DNA from: Sphingomonas sp. 8AM
GTDB taxonomy: Bacteria; Pseudomonadota; Alphaproteobacteria; Sphingomonadales; Sphingomonadaceae
Reading direction: 5' to 3'
DNA length: 64,000 bases
Assembly (NCBI RefSeq): GCF_902506455.1
Contig: NZ_LR733844.1
Location: 1,315,789 to 1,379,788 of the forward strand
The notes beneath the pieces were generated by a model. That model had not been told where the DNA came from. It did no database searches and worked only from the letters and a program-made list of their open reading frames with translations. Below, piece after piece: positions 24,092 through 33,266 of the stretch. The translations under genes and the position numbers were made by a program. Each line of letters opens with the position of its first letter. The first letter of the stretch is position 1.

Positions 24092-25376
24092 TGGCGTCCG
24101 CGGCGCCCGCCGCGCCCGTTCCGGCCGCGATCTCCGCGGCGATGACGCGCGCCGCCTGCGCGTAGCCCGGCCGGTCAATCACCTCCTGCAAAGCGCTGGC
24201 CAGCGTGCGGGGACGCAGTCGGCGTGGCGAGATCATCCGGCCGGCCCCGACGCGCACGATCCGGGCGGCCGTCGCCGGCTGCTCGAAGCCGATCGGCAAT
24301 GCCACGATCGGCACCCCGGCCGCCAGCGCATCCAGCACCGTGTTGAAGCCACCGTGCAACACGGCGGCCGAACAGCGCCTCAGTACGGCAGCCTGCGGCC
24401 AGAAGGCGCGCACCAGCGGATCGCCCGGCAACGCGGCCTCCTCTTCCCGCGACAGCCCGCCGCCATGGCCGATCACGGCGCGTGCGCCAATCGCCGCGCA
24501 GGCCTGCGCCATGGTGGCGAACAGCGCCCGGTGCGATCCCTGGAGAGTGCCGAGCGAGCAAAACACCAGCGGCGGTCCGCCGCGTGGCAGATCGGGATCT
24601 TCCTGATCTCCTGACCGCCACGGCGATCCATAGCGGAACGTCGATGGCAGGGCGCAGCGTGGATAGTCCAGTCCGCGCGGGCATTGTGCGACCTGCACGC
24701 GCGGCCCGCAGTCTTCCGCAAGGCCCCACTGGCGCCGACGCGTCTCCAGCACGCGCGCAATCGGCCGCATCAGCAAGTCGGTAACCGCGTACCCGCCCCG
24801 GTTCCGGAACGCGCCCCACCGATCCGGGCGGTAGCGCCAGCCGAGAAAAGGTGGCGGTACTCCGGCTTCCCCGAACAAGGGCAGGCCGGTTGTGGCGACG
24901 GCATAAGGAAGCTGGAGCTTTCGCGCGATCAGCGGGCCGGCCGGTTCAACCGCGTCCGCCAGCACGGCGGTGACGCCGATCCGTTCCAGGACGGTCGGGG
25001 CTTCATCCAGCAAACGACCGGTCATCGCCGCCGAAGCCCGAATCATGCGGTTGAGCCGGATCGGTCCGGTCGGCTGCACCAACGTTTCGACATAGGCGTC
25101 GAACATGTCCCCGGCTCCGCAGGGAAGCGCCGAAAACCGCAGCGTGGGTTCTGTCACGAAGCGTCTGGCGGCAGCCACATGGACCAGCGACACGCTCCAC
25201 CCGCGCGCGTTCAGCTCTTTCGCTAGAACCTGCACCGGGTTGACGTGGCCGGCGAGCGGCGCCGTGATAATGGCGAGGTGCCCTGCTGTTGGCAGACCAT
25301 GTTCAGGGGAGGCACCATTGCGCATCGCGTTGAGCATGACCAGGCAGCCGCCCTGCCTGCAAGCGAGAAAGCTCAT
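24063..25376 (-). CDS. crtX: Glycosyltransferase, zeaxanthin glucosyltransferase-like
   Basis: 437 residues, GT1/MGT family with GT-B fold. N-terminal acceptor domain begins HLAIITAPLAGHVNPVQVLA; the C-terminal nucleotide-sugar domain has VFCSLGTLQGSHRALFATM, FWPQAAVLRRCSAAVLHGGF, NTVLDALAAGVPIVALPIG and FEQPATAARI, matching the UDPGT signature. Next to crtZ and crtW it is best read as CrtX, attaching hexoses to hydroxylated carotenoids. It is convergent with crtW. The start is uncertain: the ATG at 25376 gives the longest frame, and ATGs at 25337 and 25325 also precede the conserved domain. Confidence 0.86.
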   Translation of the reverse strand: MSFLACRQGGCLVMLNAMRNGASPEHGLPTAGHLAIITAPLAGHVNPVQVLAKELNARGWSVSLVHVAAARRFVTEPTLRFSALPCGAGDMFDAYVETLVQPTGPIRLNRMIRASAAMTGRLLDEAPTVLERIGVTAVLADAVEPAGPLIARKLQLPYAVATTGLPLFGEAGVPPPFLGWRYRPDRWGAFRNRGGYAVTDLLMRPIARVLETRRRQWGLAEDCGPRVQVAQCPRGLDYPRCALPSTFRYGSPWRSGDQEDPDLPRGGPPLVFCSLGTLQGSHRALFATMAQACAAIGARAVIGHGGGLSREEEAALPGDPLVRAFWPQAAVLRRCSAAVLHGGFNTVLDALAAGVPIVALPIGFEQPATAARIVRVGAGRMISPRRLRPRTLASALQEVIDRPGYAQAARVIAAEIAAGTGAAGAADAITAALTSSA

Positions 25377-25504
25377 GCCGGCGCCGTTCGCGACGCTTCA
25401 TCGTCAGGGTCCGGCATGGCAGGCCGCGGTGCACGATGGGGTCCCTCTTGGTGCCGATCACCGTGCGCCATGCGTTGGGGCGCTAACTCAGGAGCAGCGA
25501 CACC

Positions 25505-26170
25505 ATGGCGATCAAAGCGGTTCTTTTCGACATCGACGGCACCCTCGTGGACAGCAACGACCATCACGTTGCGGCATGGCAAGCAGTATTCCGCCAGATC
25601 GGCGCGACATTCGATGATCAGGCGGTCCACGACCAGATCGGAAAAGGCACTGACATGCTGGTGCCGACCCTGCTTCCGGATACCGACGAAGCCGAGCAGG
25701 AAAAGCTGGGCGAGGAGCATGGCAGGATCTTCAAGTCGAGGTATCTGGAGCAGGTGAAGCCTTTTGCCGCTGCCAGAGAATTGCTCGCGAAGGTCAGGGA
25801 CGGCGGCCGGCAGGTCGTGCTGGCGTCCTCGGCGTCGTCGGATGAACTCGATCACTACCTCGATCTGCTGGATGCTCGTGAGATCGTCAGCCTTTCGACC
25901 ACATCGGACGACGTAGAGAAGACCAAGCCCGCACCTGACATCTTCGCCACCGCGCTCAAGAAGCTGTCACCACTCGCCGCCAGTGAGGTGATCGTCGTCG
26001 GTGACACGCCCTACGACATCGAAGCGGCGGCCGGGTGCGGCATCGCCGCTGTGGGCCTCCGGTCGGGCAAGTTCAGCGACGAGACCCTCAACGACGCGGG
26101 CGCGGTGGCCCTGTACGACAACGTCGCTGCCCTGCTGGCTGATTTCGAGAACTCACCGCTAAACGGTTGA
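25505..26170 (+). CDS. HAD family hydrolase (phosphoglycolate phosphatase-like)
   Basis: 221 residues of HAD subfamily IA. Motif I is FDIDGTLVDSNDHH (nucleophile Asp), motif II LASSASS, motif III KTKPAPDIF with the catalytic Lys, motif IV GDTPYDIEAA. The helical cap at about 15-85 has the C1 arrangement of beta-phosphoglucomutase and Gph proteins. It should be a cytoplasmic phosphomonoesterase; the substrate is not defined by sequence. The ATG at 25505 follows AGGAGC. It stands alone between crtX and the gntP remnant. Confidence 0.9.
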   Translation: MAIKAVLFDIDGTLVDSNDHHVAAWQAVFRQIGATFDDQAVHDQIGKGTDMLVPTLLPDTDEAEQEKLGEEHGRIFKSRYLEQVKPFAAARELLAKVRDGGRQVVLASSASSDELDHYLDLLDAREIVSLSTTSDDVEKTKPAPDIFATALKKLSPLAASEVIVVGDTPYDIEAAAGCGIAAVGLRSGKFSDETLNDAGAVALYDNVAALLADFENSPLNG

Positions 26171-26497
26171 GGACGCGTGCTGAACCGGCTTTTCCGGGAC
26201 GTGGATTGCCGCCTGCTTTCCAAAATGGGGAGCGAGCGCGCCGGCAAGGGGATCGCAGCAGATGAACCACGATTTCACGCGGTTGTGTCCGGCGGACACC
26301 TTATGCAGCAACCGGTATCCGCTCCAGCGTGGCGGGCGTGCTCCGCGCGACCACGCTGAAGCCGATCCCGCGATCCGCCCAACTCACCTTCCGCACATCA
26401 TTATCGCGGCGTGAGACCTCGTCCCGGCGACCGGTCTCCGCCGGGGCGCCGCATCGAAAGTCGCGCCGGACCCGAGCGACTTACAAAAGGGCAGGCG
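26171..26497. other. Gene-free stretch after HAD gene
   Basis: No gene recognised. The open frames lack RBSs and conserved motifs. The right part may once have belonged to the gntP gene whose end follows, but I cannot read any of it as protein with confidence. Confidence 0.35.
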
Positions 26498-26666
26498 ATG
26501 AAATTCGTTGCCGCCGTTGAGCCACGTCAACGATGGTGGCTTCTGGCTCGTAAACGAATATGTCGGGCTTGGCGTCGCGGATACGCTCCGCAGCTGGACG
26601 GTCTGCGAGACGTTGATTTCCGCGGTCGCCCTATTGATAGTGCTCTCCGTGTCGCTTGTGATGTGA
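26498..26666 (+). pseudogene. C-terminal remnant of a GntP-family gluconate permease
   Basis: From about 26506 one plus-strand frame reads LPPLSHVNDGGFWLVNEYVG, LGVADTLRSWTVCETLISA, VALLIVLSVSLVM and stop at 26664-26666. SHVNDGGFWLV followed by a transmembrane helix is the conserved end of GntP-family gluconate/H+ symporters. An in-frame TGA just upstream (at the would-be start) and the absence of the preceding 400 residues show it is a relic. Confidence 0.75.
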
Positions 26667-26828
26667 GACATCACATTGGCACGTGCCAGTCGGTGAATGT
26701 GTCAGAGTGACTGCACAAACGCTGCGGACCTCAGGAGGCCCGCAAAAGGTCGATAAGCCCCCGCCCCACGCGCTTTCTGGTTCCGGACGTTCGGTGGCAC
26801 GCAGCTCAACATTCAGCGATGTTACCGG

Positions 26829-28034
26829 CTACCCGGCACTGCTCGCGGGATGACGCACGGCAGAAGCGAGGACGCGCCGGCCTAGCCAGCGACGCACCGG
26901 CTCGTCGTAGAGCTTGAGGCTGGCATAAGCGACCGCCACTGCCGTGACGACCAGCGCGACGCCGACCGGTGCGCCGATGCGCGCGGGCACCTTATGGTCG
27001 ATAACCCAGGCGGTGTAGAGATAGATCAGCGGGTAATGTGTGATGTAGAGCGGAAACGACAGGTCGCCGAAAAAGCGGGCGACGCGCATGCTCACGCCCG
27101 TCGCGGCTTTGACCCCTGCCCCGATCGCAACAACCAGCGGGAAGAGCAGCAGCACGCAAGCAGCGTCGTACAAGCCGTTCGACCAGTGGTGGGGTGTGTC
27201 CCCCAACCGTGGCAGCGCCAGTGCGACGATCAGCAGAATGGCGCTGATCGCGAACGGCTGCGGGCTGCGCAGCCGCCATCCCGACCGCATGAGCAGCATG
27301 CCGGCGAGAAACGGATAGCATAGCCGGGCAAGCCCGATATGGACGCCGGCGGCATCGAGCGACCAGCCACCGACAAGATCGCGCCGCTCGCCCAGCAGCG
27401 CCACCTCGAGCAGCAGCACCGCCGCGAGCACCGCCAGGATCGCCAGCGCACGCGACGACAGCCGCCGCAGCACCGTCGCATAGGCGACGTTCGCGACATA
27501 TTCGTAGAACAGCGACCACGCCGGTCCGTTCAGCGGGTGGATCTCGTCCCACCCGCGGACGTCGAGCTGCTTCGGCAGCGGAAGCAGCGTGCAGCCGAGC
27601 AGCATGACCAGCAGCATCTGCCAGACCGGCGTCGCCGCGATCCTGGGAAACAGCGCTCCCGCCTGCAGGTAGAAAAGCGCGGCCCCGATCACGCTGCCAA
27701 GCACCACCATCGGCTGAAGCCGGATCAACCGCCGCTTGTAGAAGTCCCACGCGCCCATTCGGCCCCAGCGATCGTCATAGGCATAGGCGATGACGAAGCC
27801 CGACAACAGGAAGAAGAAGTCGACCGCGAGGTAACCGTGATTGATGATCTGACGCGTCGGATCGCCGAACGAATAGGCCTCGAACGTGTGGAACATGACC
27901 ACCATCAACGCCGCGACGCCGCGCAGACCGTCCAGCACGACATAATGGCTCTTTGCCGGAGCGATCGCGTCGGTGGCAGTCGCCGCGGCGGCGGACACGT
28001 CAAGGGGCGCAGCGGTCACCGTCACGCCGCTCAT
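26829..28034 (-). CDS. Acyltransferase family 3 membrane protein
   Basis: 401 residues with about ten transmembrane helices. The N-terminal signature HYVVLDGLRGVAALMVVMFH and YLAVDFFFLLSGFVIAYAY is diagnostic of the OafA/NodX-type acyltransferase-3 family, which O-acylates sugars of polysaccharides, lipids or oligosaccharides at the inner membrane. The ATG overlaps the stop of the upstream GH36-like gene by four bases, so it is the last gene of that operon. An acylation role on a glycan handled by the cluster is conceivable. Confidence 0.9.
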   Translation of the reverse strand: MSGVTVTAAPLDVSAAAATATDAIAPAKSHYVVLDGLRGVAALMVVMFHTFEAYSFGDPTRQIINHGYLAVDFFFLLSGFVIAYAYDDRWGRMGAWDFYKRRLIRLQPMVVLGSVIGAALFYLQAGALFPRIAATPVWQMLLVMLLGCTLLPLPKQLDVRGWDEIHPLNGPAWSLFYEYVANVAYATVLRRLSSRALAILAVLAAVLLLEVALLGERRDLVGGWSLDAAGVHIGLARLCYPFLAGMLLMRSGWRLRSPQPFAISAILLIVALALPRLGDTPHHWSNGLYDAACVLLLFPLVVAIGAGVKAATGVSMRVARFFGDLSFPLYITHYPLIYLYTAWVIDHKVPARIGAPVGVALVVTAVAVAYASLKLYDEPVRRWLGRRVLASAVRHPASSAG

Positions 28035-29890
28035 GGACGTCGTACCAGCGCGACAATGCCTGCGCGCGGCACGGCGACGACATGCGCGCCGCGCGACAGG
28101 TCAAGCGGTGTCCGCGACACTTCCCGTCCTTCCGCGTTGGTCGCGCGCGCCTCGTAGCGGCCGAGATCCCGCGTCGCTTCCACGACCAGCCGCGTCGACG
28201 CCGTGGCATTGACGAGGTCGATCGCCGGCGCAGGGGCATCCAGCACGATCGTACGACCGGCATAAACGGCGACGATCTGCTTGGTGGCCGTCACCGCGCG
28301 GACGAGATCATATTGTGCGTTGATCCCCTCCGGCCGGAACTGTCCGTCGAGCAAAATTTCCCGGTTGGCCCGCCAATAGGCGAGATAGTGCATAAGCATC
28401 GCGGTATGTGACGGGCTGAGAGAGTTTAGCCGCATCGAAACCTGTGGGACGGCGAACAGCGTGTCGAGCAGTTGCAGCGCTGCCGTGTCGCTGGGCTCGT
28501 CCGCGTGCCACACGATCGGATCGGCATGGACCGGGGTGGCGCCGGCCAGCAGCCGCAGGTCGACGATGCGCTGACGATTGAGGATCGAGGCATTGGGCGT
28601 GTCCGATGCGCGCAGCATGTTGCCAAAGGTGCGGATCACCGGGCCGCTGTAGGGCTGGCGGAACTCGATCATCACATCGGGACGGATCGCGCGCAGCGCC
28701 GCCATCACGTCGACCATCAGGCGGTTCACCGCCTCATAGACCGAGGCGGTGTCGCGACCGTCGGCACGATCGAGCACGGTGTTCTCGTCGCTGCTGAACA
28801 TATCGATGAAGTCGAGCTTCAGCCCGTCCCAGCCCCAGTCGCGCACCGCGCGGCGGAAGGTCTCGATCAGATATGCGCGCACCTCGGGGTAGCGCGGATC
28901 GAGGACGTTGGTGCGCTGGTCCGCCCAGCGCCGCAGGATCTTGCCGCGGAAGCGCGGCAGCACTGCCGCCTCGTCGCCGACCAGCGGCACCGAGAACCAC
29001 AGCATCCCCTTCATCCCGCGCGCGTGGAGCGCGTCGGTGACGACCCGCATCCGGCGCAGCCGTTCCGGCTGCCAGTCGCCCGCGTGAGCATAGCCGCGGT
29101 TGCTGTCTCCGGTCTGCCAGCCGTCGTCGACGATCATCACCTTCAGGCCATGCCGCGCTGCCGCCTCCGCTTCTGCCAGAACAACCGCTTCGGGTATGTT
29201 CTGGTGATAGCTGACCCATGTCGAGTCGAGCGGCTCACGAGCGCTGGCCGGTGCGGGCAAAGGCTGCTTGCCCGGCTGACGTGACCACCAGACCGCGACA
29301 TCCCCCAGCGCGGCTGAGAACGGGATGGCGCGCGTGTCGAGCCGCAGGCTCGTGGCGTAGCGCGTGAGCGGCGCATGGCGCTCGCTGAACAACTCCACGC
29401 TGCTGTAGACCCGCACGTCCTCCTCGCGTAGCCTGACGGCGAGCAGTACCGGGTTCACTGCGTCCTCGGCGGCGACGGTCAGCCGGTTCTGCTCGTCGCG
29501 ACCGTAGAGCGTCAGCACCGGCGCGGCGGCGGTGAGCGTCGAGCGCAAGTGCGTCGATGCGAAATCGGGCACGATCGTTCGTCCCAGCCCCGCGTCCGGC
29601 GTCCACATCCCCGCCATGTCGACCGAGGGCTGCGACCAGCGGATGGCGAGCCGCGGCGGCGGGGCGGGCGTGGCGCGGGTCAGCGTCAGTACCAGACGGG
29701 CCACACCCGGTGCGATCGGTTCGGAGCGAAGGTCCAGAGCAAATCCGTGGAGATCGCCCGTTATGGCTAGATCCAGTCCAGCTATGGTGACGCTGCGGCC
29801 TGGTTCCGTCGCCGCCGGAGCACTCTCCTGCGCCGACGCGCCCGCGGGCCCGAGGCAGGCGTAAAGCGCCACAAGGGCCCAGCTCTTCAT
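28031..29890 (-). CDS. Exported alpha-galactosidase-like glycoside hydrolase (GH36 type)
   Basis: 619 residues with a signal peptide (MKSWALVALYACLGPAGASA, then Q). The N-terminal beta-sandwich is followed by a TIM barrel. Landmarks are VMIVDDGWQTGD, GLKLDFIDMFSSDE, whose first Asp (KLDF) matches the GH36 nucleophile, MIEFRQPYSGP, and MLRASDTPNASI, whose Asp matches the acid/base. A C-terminal beta domain ends the protein. It would remove alpha-galactosyl or related residues in the periplasm. The ATG at 29890 has GGAGAGAG upstream and gives the signal peptide. It lies about 110 bases after the TonB receptor gene and overlaps the acyltransferase gene. Confidence 0.87.
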   Translation of the reverse strand: MKSWALVALYACLGPAGASAQESAPAATEPGRSVTIAGLDLAITGDLHGFALDLRSEPIAPGVARLVLTLTRATPAPPPRLAIRWSQPSVDMAGMWTPDAGLGRTIVPDFASTHLRSTLTAAAPVLTLYGRDEQNRLTVAAEDAVNPVLLAVRLREEDVRVYSSVELFSERHAPLTRYATSLRLDTRAIPFSAALGDVAVWWSRQPGKQPLPAPASAREPLDSTWVSYHQNIPEAVVLAEAEAAARHGLKVMIVDDGWQTGDSNRGYAHAGDWQPERLRRMRVVTDALHARGMKGMLWFSVPLVGDEAAVLPRFRGKILRRWADQRTNVLDPRYPEVRAYLIETFRRAVRDWGWDGLKLDFIDMFSSDENTVLDRADGRDTASVYEAVNRLMVDVMAALRAIRPDVMIEFRQPYSGPVIRTFGNMLRASDTPNASILNRQRIVDLRLLAGATPVHADPIVWHADEPSDTAALQLLDTLFAVPQVSMRLNSLSPSHTAMLMHYLAYWRANREILLDGQFRPEGINAQYDLVRAVTATKQIVAVYAGRTIVLDAPAPAIDLVNATASTRLVVEATRDLGRYEARATNAEGREVSRTPLDLSRGAHVVAVPRAGIVALVRRP

Positions 29891-29998
29891 CCAAACTCTC
29901 TCCATCTGCGGCGTTGCCTCCGCACCGCCCGTCCCGCGGTCGCCCTCCACCTGCCCCGGGCAAAGCCCGGCGCACGGGGCGCCGGGCCGGGGATGACA

Positions 29999-32863
29999 TC
30001 AGAACTTCACGCGGGCACCGAAGTTGTAGCGGGCGCCGGTTTCCTGAAGCAGCAGGAAGCGCTCCTCGATTGCGGACCATTCATGGATGCGCTGGTTGGT
30101 GACGTTCACACCCTGCACGTACACCTGGAAATTGGGTGTGATGTCGTAACCAACGTTGAAGTCGAACTGCCCGTAGCTCGAACGGTTGCGCGGACGTCCC
30201 TGGTCCGAGCGACACGCGCGCAGGTATTCGGAGCGCCAATTGTACGAGCCGCGCGCGGAAAGGCCGAACTTCTCGAAGAAGATACTGCCATTCGCAGAGT
30301 GTGGCGACAGACCGTTATATCCGCATTCGTAATCGGCGAGTGCCGAGTCCCGCTCGGCCTTGCTCTCGACATAGGTGTAGTTGCCGGCCACGCCGAAGCC
30401 TGACAGCACGCTCGGCAACCAGTCGAACGTATATTGACCACCTACCTCGATGCCGCGGATATAGCCGGTCTGCCCGTTGCGTGTCCGGGTATCCTGAAAG
30501 GTCCGCCCAAAGCGCTGCACTGGCACCGTCTGGAGCTCGAGGAAGTTGTCGAGCGTCTTGTAGAAGGCGCCAGCGCTGACGTAACTGATCGAATTAAGAT
30601 AATATTCGATCGACAGGTCGTAATTGGTCGACTTGAACGGCTCCAGCGTGGGATTGCCGCCGCTCGACTGCGGCACCGAGATCCGGCCACCGAACGAATT
30701 GTCCACGCCCAGATCGGTCAGGGTCGGGCGCGTGACCGTCTGCGAGAAGGCGGCGCGGGCGATCAGTTTTTCGGTAACGTTGAATTTGATGTTCGCCGAG
30801 GGCAGCGCGTTGACGTAGCTGTTGCGCACCGAAACTGGCGTGGAGGCACCATAAGTGAAGACCAGCGTGTCGTCGCCACGCGTGTTCGTGATGTCGATAA
30901 CCGGTTGCTCGAAGCCGCGCGAGATCGTCTGCGTGCGGACGACCCGCACACCGGCGTTGGCGCTCCAGTTCTCGCCACCGAATGACATCGCGACATAGGC
31001 GGCCAACAGACGTTCGTTGACGTTGAGCAGGCTGCCCTGGTTTTCGCGCACGCCGTACGGCCCGCCCGGCAACGCCAGAAGCCGCGCCGCCTCGGCAGCC
31101 TGCTCGGCTGCAGTGCGGCCCTGTCGCGCGCGCGCCAGATTGGCCGGGTTCGACAGGAACGCGATTATCGCGTTGGCGTCGTACGTGAAGAATTGCTGCG
31201 GAACGTTTTCGCTGCCCGACACGCCGGGCAGGAAATTGTTCAGCTTGAAGGGCGACAGCAGCGACGTATCTACAGGGATGTCATAGCCGCAATAAGCACA
31301 ACCGCCGTCATTGTTGCCAAAGAAGCGCCGCTCCTTGGTGCGATCCGAATAGGCCATGCCGATCCGCACCGACTTGAGGATGCTGTCCTGAATCTTGTAG
31401 TCGGTGTCGAGGTGATATTCCGAGCTGCGATCGCTCACCCGGTTGTTCCCCACGCCCGTGTAGTGCGCCCGCATCAGCGATGGATCGGTGATGTTGCCGA
31501 AATTGGATGCGGTCGGCAGGTCCTCGCCCTTGTTGAGGTCGAAGCGCGGGCTGGTCTGCGCCAGCGAGCCGACGACGACGAACTGCGTCGGATTGCGCTG
31601 TTTGGCTCGCGACGTCGAGACATCGAACCGCACCTCGACATCCTCGGCCGGGTTCCACTTCAGATTGCCGCCGATCTGATAGGTCTGTGTCAGGCGGTTG
31701 TTGTTGTCGACGATATTATCATTCTGCGAGAGCGACACACTCCCGTTCAGCGCCGGGTTGGCGGCGAGGAACTGTTGCCCGGGCCGGTTGAAGCCGATGG
31801 CCGATCCGGTGCCGTCGACCTCAAGGCCGATATAGGGCGCCGAGTAGAAGTTGGCGAAAACGTTGCGCGAGCTGAAAACGTCGAATTTCGAATAAATGCC
31901 ATCGACGGTCAGCAGCAACTGGTCGCTGAGTTGCGCCTGCACCGCTCCGGCAAGGTTGATGCGGCGCCGTCGATCCGCCTGCCGCGCGAACGCGAGATTC
32001 TGCGGCACGTTGACCGTCGCGCCGGTGTTGCCGAGCGCCGCGGTGGTCAGCCCGGTGGACGACGCGGTGCCGTTGACCACGTTCTGCGCGCCGAACAGCC
32101 ACCCGTCGGTCTGGACGTAGTCGAGCTGGCTGCGGCGATCGGTGTACGATCCCGACAGCACGATCCCCAGCGTCTTCGCATCGTTGGTAAGCGAGGTAAC
32201 CGCCGAGAAGTCCGGGCTGAGCTTCTCCCGCAGCGTGTCGTAGATGCCACCCGCCGAGGCGGCGACGTGGAACCCGCTCTTGCCGTCAAGCGGCCGCGCG
32301 GTGATGATGTTGACGGTGGCGCCGATGCCGCCTTCCTGTAGCTCGGGCACGCTCGACTTGTAGACGTCGGTCCGCTGGATCATGTTCGACGACAGCACGT
32401 CGAACGAGAACTCGCGACCCGGATTGTCCGTCGCCATCACGCGACCATTGACCAGCACCGTATTGAACTCCGGCCCGAGCCCGCGGACGGTGATGAACTG
32501 GCCTTCACCACCCGAGCGGTCGATCGCGACGCCGGTGATGCGCTGAAGGGATTCGGCGATATTCGCGTCCGGGAACTTGCCCACGTCCTCGGCGGAGATC
32601 GTGTCGACGATCTGCTGAGCGTCGCGCTTGATCCGCGCGGACGATGCCAGGCTGGCGCGAATACCGGTTACCACGATGTCGTCGGCGGTACCGGAGCCCA
32701 CCTGAGCCGCAACCGGGGTGGGCTCCTGCGACGCATCAACCGGAGAGGAGGTCGGAGCGCCTGCGGCCGGTGCCGCGGCACCTCCGGGGAGGTCCTGCGC
32801 CTGCGCGTCGATCGCGAGCATTAGACTTCCGGCCAGCAAAGCCGCTCTGAACGACATATGCAT
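29999..32863 (-). CDS. TonB-dependent receptor of glycan-utilisation region
   Basis: About 954 residues: signal peptide (MSFRAALLAGSLMLAIDAQA), TonB-box-like DDIVVTGIRASLASSARIKR, plug (EDVGKFPDANIAESLQRITG, FITVRGLGPEFNTVLVNGRV) and barrel ending in YNFGARVKF. It falls with sphingomonad/Caulobacter oligosaccharide receptors. The ATG at 32863 is used because GGGGAGG is seven bases upstream; a TTG two codons earlier and an ATG two codons later are also in frame. It heads the operon with the GH36-like enzyme and acyltransferase. A 14-bp palindrome (32885-32898) and an 18-bp one (32960-32977) lie upstream. Confidence 0.93.
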   Translation of the reverse strand: MHMSFRAALLAGSLMLAIDAQAQDLPGGAAAPAAGAPTSSPVDASQEPTPVAAQVGSGTADDIVVTGIRASLASSARIKRDAQQIVDTISAEDVGKFPDANIAESLQRITGVAIDRSGGEGQFITVRGLGPEFNTVLVNGRVMATDNPGREFSFDVLSSNMIQRTDVYKSSVPELQEGGIGATVNIITARPLDGKSGFHVAASAGGIYDTLREKLSPDFSAVTSLTNDAKTLGIVLSGSYTDRRSQLDYVQTDGWLFGAQNVVNGTASSTGLTTAALGNTGATVNVPQNLAFARQADRRRRINLAGAVQAQLSDQLLLTVDGIYSKFDVFSSRNVFANFYSAPYIGLEVDGTGSAIGFNRPGQQFLAANPALNGSVSLSQNDNIVDNNNRLTQTYQIGGNLKWNPAEDVEVRFDVSTSRAKQRNPTQFVVVGSLAQTSPRFDLNKGEDLPTASNFGNITDPSLMRAHYTGVGNNRVSDRSSEYHLDTDYKIQDSILKSVRIGMAYSDRTKERRFFGNNDGGCAYCGYDIPVDTSLLSPFKLNNFLPGVSGSENVPQQFFTYDANAIIAFLSNPANLARARQGRTAAEQAAEAARLLALPGGPYGVRENQGSLLNVNERLLAAYVAMSFGGENWSANAGVRVVRTQTISRGFEQPVIDITNTRGDDTLVFTYGASTPVSVRNSYVNALPSANIKFNVTEKLIARAAFSQTVTRPTLTDLGVDNSFGGRISVPQSSGGNPTLEPFKSTNYDLSIEYYLNSISYVSAGAFYKTLDNFLELQTVPVQRFGRTFQDTRTRNGQTGYIRGIEVGGQYTFDWLPSVLSGFGVAGNYTYVESKAERDSALADYECGYNGLSPHSANGSIFFEKFGLSARGSYNWRSEYLRACRSDQGRPRNRSSYGQFDFNVGYDITPNFQVYVQGVNVTNQRIHEWSAIEERFLLLQETGARYNFGARVKF

Positions 32864-32884
32864 ATGCAAACCTCCCCTATATCA

Positions 32885-32898
32885 ACCGCTTCTGCGGT
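32885..32898. promoter_or_regulatory. Inverted repeat just upstream of TonB receptor start
   Basis: ACCGC TTCT GCGGT, about 20 bases upstream of the receptor start codon. It could be an operator or a 5' leader hairpin. The nearby GGTATTGGTAT repeat (about 32896-32907) adds to a crowded regulatory region. Confidence 0.4.
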
Positions 32899-32959
32899 AT
32901 TGGTATTATGATAGGCTACGAGGCGAGCACCTGCGGTGGCAACCACGTTTTACGCCATT

Positions 32960-32977
32960 GTGAAAATTTCTTTTCAC
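32960..32977. promoter_or_regulatory. 18-bp perfect palindromic site in receptor upstream region
   Basis: GTGAAAA and TTTTCAC flank TTTC, about 100 bases upstream of the TonB receptor start and in a locally AT-rich stretch. There is no gene immediately upstream that it could terminate, so an operator or activator site is the better reading. Confidence 0.5.
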
Positions 32978-33266
32978 CTGGCTTTCACGGCCAATGACGT
33001 GGCGTGCTCCCGTCGGAGCTTCAGGCCCGTGTTACGCTATGCGTTTATTGCTCGCCTGACGGTGTGGATCGTGATGCACGAACGCCTTCGGTGGACCCAT
33101 CGCAAGAGAACCAAGTTCGCGACATAGCCGCGCCGGGTTCCGATCGGTCGGGTAGCCAGTCGCCCCGAGGTACGTCAGCCCCGGCTGCCACGAACATCGG
33201 GTCGAGGCTCCTTCCGGCTTGGCCGATCGACGAACGATGCCTCACCCGCCACGTGCCGCCGGCATG
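32978..33266. other. Remaining gap between TonB receptor and GH39-like gene
   Basis: No gene is supported. The GH39-like gene ends at 33267 and points left into this gap. No strong terminator was seen. Confidence 0.35.
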
